The notes under the pieces were generated by a model, which ran no database searches, was not told the DNA's origin, and saw only the letters and a program-made list of their open reading frames with translations. 64,000 bases of DNA from NCBI GenBank assembly GCA_946807835.1, contig OX327691.1, positions 17,163,688-17,227,687 of the forward strand. Direction: 5' to 3'. Below, one piece after another: positions 1-10,574 of the stretch. The translations under genes were made by a program, and so were the position numbers. Each line of letters opens with the position of its first letter. Position 1 is the first letter of the stretch. The stretch comes from Ailanthus altissimus. Taxonomy: Eukaryota > Streptophyta > Magnoliopsida > Sapindales > Simaroubaceae.

Positions 1-835
1 ATATATAATCTCCAGGCCATGTGAAAAAATATAGAAGCGGCATGAATTTACAGCTACAATATTCATTTAACAGGTTTGTCACATAGATTCGAAGATTAGA
101 CACAGGTGGCTCTTTCGCTGCGTGTGAACTGACATTAGTAGTTAGTGTTTGGAGGGATAAAATTAAGCTTCAAAGTTGGGGACTGAACAACAGTAATTAA
201 GCTTGAACATGGGAGTACAAAATCTTATTACACTGTTGTAGCAGTTTAATGATAATCACACCCCTAAACTGCATAGGTGCAGCAGAGATAATCTCGAACC
301 TTACATGGGACAGCTGTTCATCAACTAGGGAGATGCTTCTTCTCTCACAATATATTCATATTAAAGCACTATATAGATCTATCAAGTAAAGGGACCGTTA
401 TAGATATTCATATTTAGGATGGCATAATGCAAATATCCTTCAAAGGAAGTTAGCTTAGCTGAAATGATATAAATGAAAGGTCTTCAGCACACTCCTTTCT
501 GATAGCAATTAATTATATTACCCCTGCTCACGCAATCCCTTTTCTCTGTGAGTGTCTGCTTGTAAATCTAATGTGGTGATCGTTGAGAGTTAACCAGCGT
601 ATATAATATATTGCCATAGATTTTCAACCTTCTGTGAGGCAATTTTTGCCCAAGGTAAGAAGCCGTGGGCCACAAAATTTAAGGTATTTCCATTCCATTG
701 ACAAACAGGAGTGATTTATGAGCCCATTGACAAAGGTTGTTTTCATTCAACCACTATTTTCTTCAGCCAACCTACATCTACTTTCATTTTCTCTCAATTT
801 TAATTTTTCTGTTAGCATTAATTTCATTATGTCAA
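1..835. other. Unassigned flank, no gene seen
   Basis: No reading frame of useful length and no recognisable protein fragment, RNA gene or LTR end was found here. Composition is moderately AT-rich and not obviously repetitive. It may be gene-flanking single-copy DNA, because the copia element starts abruptly at about 836, but nothing in the sequence proves this. Confidence 0.4.
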
Positions 836-1537
836 CGTTAAAGCAGAATCAAACGAACTAAATATTTTAAGTAATATAATGTAAAAATAAATAATTAAAA
901 ATTTAAAAAAATAAAATAAAAGAAACAACGTACAAAATTTACGTGATTCGATAATTTGTCTACATTCATAATGGATCAAGATCACACACTCTTATTATTG
1001 AATCTCAAAGTATTCACAAAATATGTTTTTTATAAGAAAGATTGGCAAAGAAATCGCTCTCTCTTGCAAACAAGAGGTTTCTCTCACTAAGAATCACAAA
1101 GAATGCTATGATCACAAAAATGTCACTAAGATTTGCGTTTGACCACTAAGATATATTTATAAACCAATAGAAAGTCTTTATATAAGTTTTAGAATGACAT
1201 AAGTTAACTCTAAATATGTGTGAGTCATTTTAGGGAGTCCTGAAACAAGTGAGAGTCGAAACAAATCTAATCAAAATGGGAAATTGATTCTTGCGCTAAG
1301 CACCGTAGCGCCCAGCCCTTAGCCTGCGGCGTTGGGATATCACGCTTGGGCGCCATGATGCTCAGGTTCTGTCTTGGGAGCTGCGGTTCCTATAACCTAG
1401 CGTCGCGGCGCCCACGCTTAGGCATCGTTTCTTGTGTTTTCGCCTTCTTTCTCATCTGTCTTCGATTTTTACACACCTAACGCACTTAACTTGCTCTCCA
1501 AATCATATCTCAATGATTTTTAATCAATTTTCTCACA
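836..1537 (-). repeat. 3' LTR of the minus-strand copia element
   Basis: This stretch matches 5607-6212 along its length, for example the shared blocks around 'gtgattcg'/'gtggttcgg', 'caagaggtttctctcactaa' and the common ending near 'tttctcaca'. It is longer than its partner mainly because of an expanded GC-rich block at about 1290-1430 with several GCGCC-like words. The pyrimidine-rich stretch just right of it (1540-1555) would be the polypurine tract on the element's own strand. Confidence 0.85.
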
Positions 1538-1639
1538 AATCTCCTTTTTGATTCAAAATCATTCACAAAATAACTTGATCTCTCATCTCTGCATCTTTGG
1601 TCACCCTTACAAAGTAGTGACTCCAGTTAAATCATTGCA

Positions 1640-4600
1640 TAGGATGAACTTAACTGATGGCAGTGGCTTAGTCAACATGTCAGCAAAATTTTTAGATGAT
1701 GCTATCTTCGTTAGACTAACTTCACTGCTTTGAACAATCTTTCAAATGTAATGGAGTCTCACTTTAATGTATTTAGACTTCTAGTGAAATACTTGATGCT
1801 TACTTAGGTGTATGACACTCTAGCTATCACAATATACATCGATGTTCATATCTTCAGTAACCATTACCTCCACGCATATGCCTTTCAATCATACGGCCTC
1901 TTTAATAGCTTTTTCAACAACTATGTACTCCGCATTTATGGTAAGTAGTGCAATCACATGTTATAGAACAGATCTCCAACAAATACTATGCCCAAATACT
2001 GTGAATACGTAACCCATCAACGATCTTTTATTATCTAGACCACCAGTATAATATGAGTTTACGTATCCTCTTACCGTTACACTGCTGTCTTCATAAATTT
2101 TTAAACATTAACCTGTAATTTGACGTCCACTTGAGATATCTTAAAATTTACTTTACTGCCAGCCAATGTTCTTTACTGGATTCGCCATATATCTATTTAC
2201 AATACTTATAGCCCGTGTTATGTTTGATCTTATGCAAACCATTACATATATGATGCTCTCCACAACGCTTGCATATGGTACTTTGCTCATTTACAGTTTC
2301 TCTGTTTTGGATATTGATGACTGTGCTGCTGAAAGTTTGAAATGCATGGCCAAAGTAGTAGAAATAGCCTTTGAATTAGACATGCCAAACGTTTTTAAGA
2401 TCTTGAGTATATATTGCTGTTGAGATAAGAAGATAACGTCTCTTCTTTTTCTCACAATATCTATACCCAATATCCTCTTCATTGTTCCCAAATCTTTCAT
2501 CTCAAATTGCCACTCAACTGCTTCTTGAATTTTTATATTTCTTCTATGTTCTTATATGTGATCAACATATCATCGACGTATAGAAACAAATACATCATCC
2601 CACAACTCAAGCTTTTAAAGTATACACATCTGTCATACTTGCTCTTATTAAAGCCATAAGCCATTTTAAACTCATTAGATCTTCTAAACCACTGTTTAGG
2701 TGATTGCTTTAACCTATATAATGACTTCTTTAGCAAATAAGCATTATTTTATTTTTCAGGCTCCACAAACCCTTGTGGCTATGCCATGTACATCGTCTCT
2801 TTAAGCTCTCTATACAGAAAAGCTGTCTTTACATCCATCTGTTCTAGATGTAATTCAAAGTTTGCACATATGGCTAACAAAATTCTAATGGATGTGTACT
2901 TGATGATTGGAGAGAATATCTCATGAAAGTCAACTCTCTATCTCTGAGTAAAATCTTGTGCAACTAACCTAGCCTTGAATCTCATAGGCTCTATCATTGA
3001 TATCCCTTCATTCACTTTATATACTCACTTGCACCCAACTAGTTTCTTTTGATATATCTCCACCAGCTTTCAAGTATTATTCTTCTTAAGAGAACTAATC
3101 TCTTATTCTATGGCCTGCGGCCACTCTTTTTTATTTTCACTCTTCATAACCTTATTATATGTTTTACGCTCATCAAATTCAAGAGTGTAAGTAGAATTAA
3201 AAAGTGTGAGCAACTAAATCTGCTTATGCATACCTAATTGGTGGGTTAATTATTACTCTTAGCCTATCTCTGGCTAGCTGGTACTCTTCAAGTTCCATCT
3301 CAAGAGTCCTAGTCTTTATTTGAGTGGACTTAAAAGACCTCGCCGATATTCTTAGTTCATTTTTAAGGATCTCTTTATTGAAGTGCTAATCTAGGGGCAT
3401 ATCAAATCTACTTTCAGGCTAAACTTCAACTTCTATTGACTCAGGTGCTGAGTCTTCATTGGACACAAGTTCTTCTTTCTCATCTTTTTAGGAGACTTTC
3501 AACATGGTCGTCTCATCGAACATCACGTTATGGCTACTCCTTAGTCGTGTCAACTCTTTACATCACACCTTGTATCCTTTCACTCATTTGAGATATTCTA
3601 TGAATACCTCTTTGATAGCTAGGTTTTAATTTTTCCTCCTTAACATGAACAAAGACAGGGTAACAAAAAATTCTAAGGTGGTAATATTTAGAAGAGTTGC
3701 TAGACCATTTCTCTTCTGGAATCTTGAAGTCAATTGTTAAGGAGGAACTTATATTGATTAAATAGGTTGTAGTCACTACAACTTCTCCCCAAAATGCCTT
3801 AGATATCTTTGCATTGCTAAGCATACATCTAACCCTTTCAAGTAGGGTCTTATTCATCTTTTCAACTATGCCATTCTATTGTAGTGTTGATTCATTGTTC
3901 TATGCCTTGCAGTCCCATACTTAGCATAAAATTCATCAAACTCTCTATTGCAAAATTTAAGGCCATTGTCAGTTCATAGCCTTTTCATCCTTTTGCCAGT
4001 CTGATTCTCAACAAGAGCCTTTCAAATCTTGAACATATCAAACACTTGATTCTTTCTCTTCAACATAGACCCACAGCTTTCTTGAATAGTCATCAATCAA
4101 ATTAAAAAAATATCTAGCACCACCACGAGTAGTTGTCTGAGCTGGTCTCCAAAAGTTCAGGTATATGTAGTTAAGAGTCTCTTTAGTCTTGTGCTCGCCG
4201 GTACTAAATCTCATCTTATGTGCTTTTCCAAGCACACAATGTTCACAAAACTCTAATGGCTACAACCTATCCTCACCAAATGCCTTTTGACCAAATAACT
4301 CTTTCAGGTTTCTCTTGCTTAGGTATGCTAGTCTAAAATGCCACAACTTGGTTTGCATATTCTCATTATCTAAAAAAATTAATGCAGAACCATTTACGAC
4401 TTCACCCTTAAACACATAAACACCTTTGTGCTTCTCTCATCTCATTACCACCATAAAACCCTTCAATACTTTTAAAACCCCTCTGTCGTTCCTAATGAAA
4501 CCCTTATTCTGGTCTAAAGTCTATAGTGAGATCAAGTTTCTCTTGAGGTCAAGAACATACCTAACTTTTGTCAACTCTGTCACTCGCCCATCATGCAGCT

Positions 4601-4730
4601 TAAGTTTAATACTACAAATTTTCATCATCTGACAAGAAATGTCATTACCCATTAACAATTTACCACTACTAATGGACTGAAAATTTATAACCAAGACTTG
4701 TGTGGGCACATGTGAAATATACAACCAGAA
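1640..4730 (-). pseudogene. copia pol: integrase, reverse transcriptase and RNase H, broken
   Basis: Translated right to left, the segment gives a pre-integrase region (about 4520-4725), an integrase core with 'LIDDYSRKLWVY' near 4040-4235, an integrase continuation with 'AFWGEVVVTTTYLIN' at 3690-3857, a reverse transcriptase segment at 2533-2736 containing 'FLYVDDMLI' (YVDD codons near 2571-2583), a downstream 'MKDLGTMKRILGIDI' segment at 2291-2500, and an RNase H remnant (about 1640-1960) ending in a 'FADMLTKPLP'-like motif. The frames are separated by stops and shifts, so no polyprotein can be made. The catalytic YVDD box itself is intact. Confidence 0.85.
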
Positions 4731-4849
4731 TCTAGAACCTATTGTTCAGTATTCTTACTATCAGTAGTAACTAGAGTCTGCGCTATAGTACCTATCATCA
4801 TAGGTAAACGTAGCATCCACTTTCTTCTTGTCTTGTACTTTCTTCTATG

Positions 4850-5575
4850 GATAGTCCTTTATGATGTGCCATTCTTTCTTGTAGCAATAGCACTTCTTAA
4901 GAGTCCTGAACTTCGATCTTGAGCTATTTTTTTCTTCCATTTCTATATGAGGCCTTCTTCTTACAGATAGACTTTATGTATTGCCCTTGATCTGATTTTC
5001 TAATAACTTTGAGTTTAATGATGATTTCACATCGCTCATTGTTAAAGTTTCTCTGTTGTAGAGTAATGTATCAACAAAACTCTCATAACTTTTGGGAAGT
5101 GAACTTAGCAGGATAATCGCCCTATCTTCATCTTCTATCTTGATGTTGATAGACTCAAGATCAAGAATGATCTTATTGAAGGCATCTATATGATCTTTCA
5201 TCAACATCCCATTTGACATGGACAATTGACATAGCGTCTTTTTTATATGCAATCTGTTGGCCAACGACTTTCGCAGATAAAGGGAGTCAAGTTTTTTCCA
5301 AAACTAAATCGCCGTCATCTCACATGCTACCTCACTCAGTACTTCATCGCTTAATGATAAAATTATTGTACTGTGAGCTTTTTCTTGAATGTCCTTTCTT
5401 TTTGCTTCAACCTTAGATGACTTTGGCGTATTCTCTTCTTCACTAGATAGAGCTGCAGTCTCCTCTAATGCCGAGCCTAACCATTGACTCACCAACAATG
5501 CCTTAATCTTCGTCTTCTACAGATTGAATTCATTCATCCCATTGAATTTATCTACCTCATACTTGGGTGGGCCAT
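4850..5575 (-). pseudogene. copia gag (UBN2-type) with decayed zinc knuckle
   Basis: The minus-strand frames at 5304-5498 and 4974-5264 match the copia gag core: 'LLVSQWLGSALEE' followed by 'HIDAFNKIILDLESINIKI' and 'LLSSLPKSYESFVDTLLY'. The frame is open from the primer side (near 5575) but has a TAG where copia gags usually have Trp ('FNL*KTKIKALL'). A zinc-knuckle-like segment near 4860-4905 reads C-x2-C-x4-H-x4-Y, so the last Cys is lost. It once encoded the capsid/nucleocapsid protein; this copy is non-functional. Confidence 0.8.
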
Positions 5576-5591
5576 ATTTACCTAGAACCAA

Positions 5592-5604
5592 GCTCTGATA
5601 CCAG
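5592..5604 (-). other. Primer binding site, initiator-Met tRNA type
   Basis: On the minus strand this reads CTGGTATCAGAGC, the complement of the 3' end of plant initiator methionine tRNA. It lies two bases inside the 5' LTR edge at 5607, the expected place. It fixes the orientation of the element and the boundary of the LTR. Confidence 0.9.
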
Positions 5605-5606
5605 TT

Positions 5607-6212
5607 TGTTGAAGTAGAAGCAATCAAACGAGAAAAATATCTCAAGTAATATAATGCAGAAATAAGCAATTAGAAATCTAAAGAGAGAAAGGTAAAAGAA
5701 ACACACACATAATTTATGTGGTTCGGCAACTTACCTGCGTCTACGGTGGATTAAGGTCACACTTTTTTATTATTGAATTTCAAGGCACTCACAAAGAAAT
5801 CACTCTCTTTTGCAAACAATAGGTTTTTCTCACTAAGAATCACAAAGAATAGTATGATCACAAAGATGTCACTAAGATTTATGTTCGATCACTAAGATGT
5901 GTTTACAAGCCAATAGAGAGCCTTTATATAGGCTTTAGAGCGACCTATGTTAATACTAAATGTGTAGGAGTCGTTTTAGAGAGTCCTGAAATAAGTGGGA
6001 TTCGAAATAAATTTGATCAAAATGAGAAACTGATTCCCTCGCTAGGCGCTACGGCACTGGGCACCTGAGACCACGACGCTCAAGTTCTATTTTAGGCGCC
6101 ACTGTCTTTTGCATTTTTATCTCCTTTTGCCTCTGTCTTCAATTTTTATGCACCCAACACACTTAACTTGTTCTCTAAATCATATTTCAATAATTTTTAA
6201 TCAACTTTCTCA
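5607..6212 (-). repeat. 5' LTR of the minus-strand copia element
   Basis: Plus-strand reading begins tgttgaag and ends near tttctcata, pairing with 836-1537. The right edge lies only about 85 bp from the ATG of the TT1-like pseudogene, so the element sits in what would be that gene's promoter. Confidence 0.85.
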
Positions 6213-6297
6213 TATTCAACCTATAACCTTTACTAAAATCTCAAGATAAAAACATCTTTAAACATCTCATTCTTATCTCCAAGATTCCCATTATGTC

Positions 6298-7206
6298 ATG
6301 GAGCCTTCAGACATTTCATGCCAATGCAGTCCCTTTGACAAATCACATAGACATGGAACCACTTAATCTGTTTCCAAATTATAATTATTGAGTCTATGTC
6401 TTTAATAAGCTTCTCAGATGGCTCTATGGAAGCACCGCTGAATGGAAACCCTAAACCATGCAATGAAGAAAAAGAGGATGTCAATTTGGCCTTACACGTG
6501 TCTTCCCAATTATCCGTAGCCCAAAGAATCCAAATGCAAATGGAAAAGCAAGTGTAGCAGCAACTAAACAATATTGGATACCAACTCCTGAACAAATACT
6601 CATCGGCTTCGCCCATTTTTCCTGCCATGTCTGCTTCAAAACCTTCAACCGCTATAACAATCTTCAGGTGCATGCATGCAATTACTATGTAATTAGGGTT
6701 TATGTAATTAAGTACTCTTTGTTTGCCATTATTATAATTACTATTATTAACAGAATTTGTTAATTATATTTATTATTTAACATGTTTTCTTTCTTCCACA
6801 CCAAGATTTCTTTTGCAGATGCACATGTGGGGTCATGGATCACAGTTTCGTAAAGGACCTGAATTGCTCAAGGGAACTAAACCGCGGGCAATATTTGGCA
6901 TTCCATGCTATTGCTGCGCTGAGGGATGCAAGAACAATATAGACCATCCGAAGGCAAAGCCACTAAAAGATTTTCGAACATTACAAACGCATTATAAAAG
7001 GAAGCATGGGCTGAAACCTTTTGTGTGTCGCAAGTGCGGCAAATTCTTGTGGCAAACTCACGAGAAAAAATGTGGCAAGCGTTGGCTTTGCGTTTGCGGG
7101 TCTGACTTCAAACACAAGAGATCTCTCAAAGACCACATTAAAGCATTTGGCTCGGGCCATGGCCCCTTTCTTCCTTGAGAATGCTTCATCTTCTTTACTT
7201 GTGTAA
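6298..7206 (+). pseudogene. TT1-like: TT1-like WIP-family C2H2 zinc-finger regulator, pseudogene
   Basis: WIP proteins are plant transcription factors with four zinc fingers; Arabidopsis TT1 controls proanthocyanidin build-up in the seed coat. Exon 1 runs from the ATG at 6298 to 6667 and ends '...[18 protein letters not shown]'. The intron (6668-6818, GT...TTTTGCAG, 151 nt) is phase 0. Exon 2 starts '[10 protein letters not shown]' and carries '[20 protein letters not shown]', '[18 protein letters not shown]' and '[16 protein letters not shown]'. Exon 1 needs three frame changes (about 6350, 6385 and 6505) to read through the acidic N-terminal part, where in-frame stops occur. The third finger lacks five residues (an AVKGD-like block, 15 nt, at 7049/7050), leaving 7 instead of 12 residues between the second Cys and His. 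The C-terminus ends early at 7178, while the related tail '[11 protein letters not shown]' continues in another frame to 7206. Identity as TT1/WIP is strong; loss of function is very likely. Confidence 0.9.
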
Positions 7207-8925
7207 AACTGCTAGAAAGGGAGATTTATGCTACTATGAATCATTGAGGTGCTATATTTTGCATGGGAGGACAAGTAACTATTTAATAAATATTGCAATG
7301 AGCCAGAATATGCATGTTCTGCTCGGTGCTACTGGATTGCTTATTGATTTGGTTTTGGACTAGAGCACAACATTGTGTTTCAAGCACCGCTATAGCTGAT
7401 ATTGCTTTTCTTTCTTTTTCCTTTTTTATCAAAACCCAAAAAATGAGGAATACTTGTTGATTAATAATAGGAAAAATCTAGTAGTATTAGACTAACAAAA
7501 GTTTGAAATTAGATACAAAGTCTTCAATTATTTAAGCTCCTTTACATTAGGTATGTGGAATTTCTCCCTTTTTTTTTTCTCATGGTTGACATGGAAGACC
7601 TTGAACCAAGATATTTTTTAGATTTTTCCGATACAAATGAAGAAATGCATTAATTACACGATTTGTCAAAATAATTTTTAATATGAGAACAGATGATATA
7701 AAATAGAAAATAACCAACAAATCTTTCCGTCTTAATTCAAAGTATTTTCTTAAGACAAATGACGATGGGATACGGTTAGTGATTGCCTGTCGTCCACTAT
7801 TTCGCTATATATAAACTAAATAGTTGTTTGTGGTTCTAATAACAGACAACACAAGTCGTTGATGTTTTAAAAACATTACCACGCTCCATGTCGTTCACTA
7901 TTTAACCTCATGTTCATTCTGTATTGGGACATGATAGTTGAAAGTGCCTTCTATAGAGTTGATCAATTGACATCTGAGTGGCATCACTTTCCGAAGTTGA
8001 CCAATTAGTCAGGGGAACTTTTGAACTGAAAAATCATTTAAACCATTTAACGCATGTGTGCTTCTTGATAAATCCAGCTTTAACAAAAGAAATATGAACA
8101 ACATTTTAATGGAGAAGCCTAACCCCACTTCGTCGTACGTCATTGGATTAACTTCAGCATTTTCTACTGATCATGACGGGAGTGGTAAGAGTCAGGCTCG
8201 TAGTCTAGTAATTAATCGATGACTAGCTTAATAGTTAATTCATCTAATGAATAAAAGCATGAGATTTTTAGTTTATATTCGTTTCTCTGGCTGGAAAAGT
8301 CTTATTCTTTGGCTAAAGTTGAAAATTGAAACTGCTTTAATCATTGAATTTTTTTTTTGGGTTGGAAATCTTACCTTCTTGCCTTCGTGTTACTTCTTTA
8401 ACATGAATTCATCCCGTTCTCCTATAAAAAAAAAAATCCAATATTTAAGTTTGTATTTCAATGTTTGTAGAAAAAAGATAGTACATAGAAGAGTATACAC
8501 ACAAACAAGTAGGATTGTTTTACTATCTATGAACCAATAATAATGAATGAATAATTGCTTATTTTTATAAGGTATGAGTTTAACTCATTCCCAAGTATGC
8601 ATGTATGAACTCAAATTGCAATCAATCTATGTTATTGATTTTTGTTTTTTGAAGTTCTAGAGAGGATCTTACTACAAACATTTTGGTTTTTCCTCGAAAG
8701 TTCGATTTTTTGATTTGCTAAATAATCTTTTTTAAAAGGAATCTTATTACCAATGCTTGGATCCTTTTCAAAAGGTCATTCTTTCATTAAGAGGTTTTTT
8801 AGGGAATTGAAAAATTATTTTTTAATTCCTTAAAAAATTTGAAAGAGAGAATTATGGAACCATAAAATTAAAAATTCATCATTTATTTAATTGAAATATT
8901 TTCACATATAGAAAATGAATATGCT
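7207..8925. other. Unassigned AT-rich stretch after the pseudogene
   Basis: Short open frames occur (for example at 8247-8540) but none resembles a known protein and their composition matches the surrounding AT-rich DNA. Several A/T homopolymers occur. No LTR edge was recognised before the Tat integrase remnant begins near 8930. Confidence 0.4.
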
Positions 8926-8929
8926 TACA

Positions 8930-10560
8930 CATAGAATTTATTAAGTTTGGAGATATTCTGCAATGTGGGTATATTATTTCCATTCATAGTCTGTAAGATG
9001 AAAGATCATCTTCTCAAGTTCTTAATTACTTTGTATGAACTTTCCCATATTTCTTTCATTTTGTTAGTGTTGAGTTCTTTGTTAATGTACAGTGCTCATC
9101 ATACTACCTTTTTCCTTTGTATATGGTAGCATGAATTACAATGACATCTCTAACTTCGTCTGTGAGGTCTTTGGCTACTGACAGCGTTTTGTCATTCGCG
9201 TCTAGTCTTATTAGCTTTGTCGTAGAGTAGGGATGAATACCTCTATTGGCCATGTTGTACAACAGCGCATGCAGAAAGCTTTCCAGTTAGTCTTGCTTCA
9301 ATTATTCTATATGCCCATAGTACCTCTGCCATTTTTTTTAATTGCTTCCCCTTCTTACATTCCAATCTCTTCCTTAGGATTGTAAAGATGAATTTTTTTT
9401 TCTTTGCTTGTTTATTGCCTTATAAACAGCTATCGAAAAGAATTTTATTGAATCTTGTAAGTCTAACAGAAGTTGGTAATAATTTTATTGATGAATTACT
9501 TTTCGTTACCTGTGACAAGCACATATGGCATACCATATCTAGTAATGATCCAAATAAACATCTTTACCTCACTACCAGTTATATTATTGTAGGCTTTTGC
9601 TTCCATTTACTTTGTGAAGTAATCTGATGCTACAAGGATGAATCACTTTCCTGTGTTTGCAAGGAGCAATGGTTTTACGATGTCTATCCTCAATTAGACA
9701 AAAGGCTATAGCTTAGTCACAACATTGAGGTCTTTAGCTGGAAGGTTGATAAGTGCAACATGCTTTTAACATTTCTCACATTTCTTCGAGTACTCTTTAG
9801 CTTCTTACTACAAAGTAGAACAAGTAATTCCTTTGTTATTTTCAACAAGGATCCTTCCACTAGAGTGATTGTCACATGCTTCCTCATGTACTTCCTTTAT
9901 TAATTTCCTTCATTTTCCTTCCATCACATATAACATGTACATCCCATTAAACGCTCTTCTGTATAGCTCTCTTTCTATAAGTATAAACTTTTCCACTTTG
10001 CTTTTGAGCTACCGAGCTTTCTTTTTATCTACTAAAAGCTATTTGTTCTATAAAAAATTAATATTAAATTTCATCTACCCAAAAAGGTTTTTAATTACCA
10101 TCATATTTTCTATTATGGCTTCTCGCAGTTGTTTGATTTCATTTGTCATTACAGTATTCTCCCTTGTGGTAAGTAGGACTACTCTTTTGAAAAAGTATTT
10201 GGCTATTAAAGCTTTCTTGGCTAGTCTGTTCGCTTTTGTATTATAACTTCTAGGGACTTGGCTAATTGTGACTTATTGGCTAGTCTGGTTGTTTCCCAAT
10301 CTCTATCAAGATAACTCTTCATTCTTGCTTCTTTTACTCTGTAATTATCATTTAACTGAAAAGTGACTAAAGTAAAGTTTGTGTATATCTGCAGCTTTCT
10401 AACAATCACTTATCTTATTATATTAAATCTTTAATCAAAGCATCACGCTCTTCTTTATTATTGGATGATAAGGACAATAAACTTATGACAAGCTCTAAAA
10501 TTAGACCTTCTGAGCTCTTTATTCTGATTCTTAGTCCTGTATGTTTTAGTTTGAAGATCT
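8930..10560 (-). pseudogene. Ty3-gypsy Tat-type pol fragment: second RNase H and integrase
   Basis: Read right to left, 10560-10230 resembles the additional (archaeal-type) RNase H typical of Tat elements ('IKSSEGLILEL', 'SNNKEERDALI', then 'YRVKEARMKSYLD'), followed by 'NTKANRLAKKA'. The integrase core follows ('GIDIVKPLLLA', 'VASDYFTK' around 9620-9740, in shifting frames), then 'LWAYR' near 9320. A C-terminal segment ends 'WESSYKVIKNLRR' and 'QNISKLNKFY' near 8940-9050. Many stops and shifts make it dead. At 10575 it is cut inside the RNase H by a family X LTR; the upstream pol does not resume on the far side. Confidence 0.75.
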
Positions 10561-10574
10561 ATCTATGTGCATCT

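Larger units (their letters stand above)
836..6213 (-). mobile_element. Ty1-copia LTR retrotransposon, nearly full length, inactive
   Basis: Two direct LTR copies (about 836-1537 and 5607-6212) flank a minus-strand copia internal region. Read right to left the order is 5' LTR, Met-type primer site, gag, zinc knuckle, integrase, reverse transcriptase with YVDD, RNase H, 3' LTR. That order (integrase before reverse transcriptase) defines Ty1-copia. The LTRs differ by many substitutions and small indels and the frames carry many stops, so the copy is old. Flanks are gtcaa on the left and ttcaa on the right, an imperfect candidate target duplication. The lineage within copia was not settled. Confidence 0.9.

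Noticed and set aside
5592..5604. Possible tRNA gene because of the tRNA-Met match
   Set aside because: Only the 3' end of the tRNA is matched, next to an LTR edge. That is a primer binding site, not a tRNA gene. The same applies to 20976, 34253 and 59122.
6296..6673. 125-codon minus-strand open frame
   Set aside because: It lies wholly opposite exon 1 of the TT1-like pseudogene, whose plus-strand zinc-finger and splice signals explain the sequence better.
8247..8540. 97-codon plus-strand frame
   Set aside because: Low-complexity, Phe/Leu/Lys-rich translation from AT-rich DNA with homopolymers; no family resemblance.
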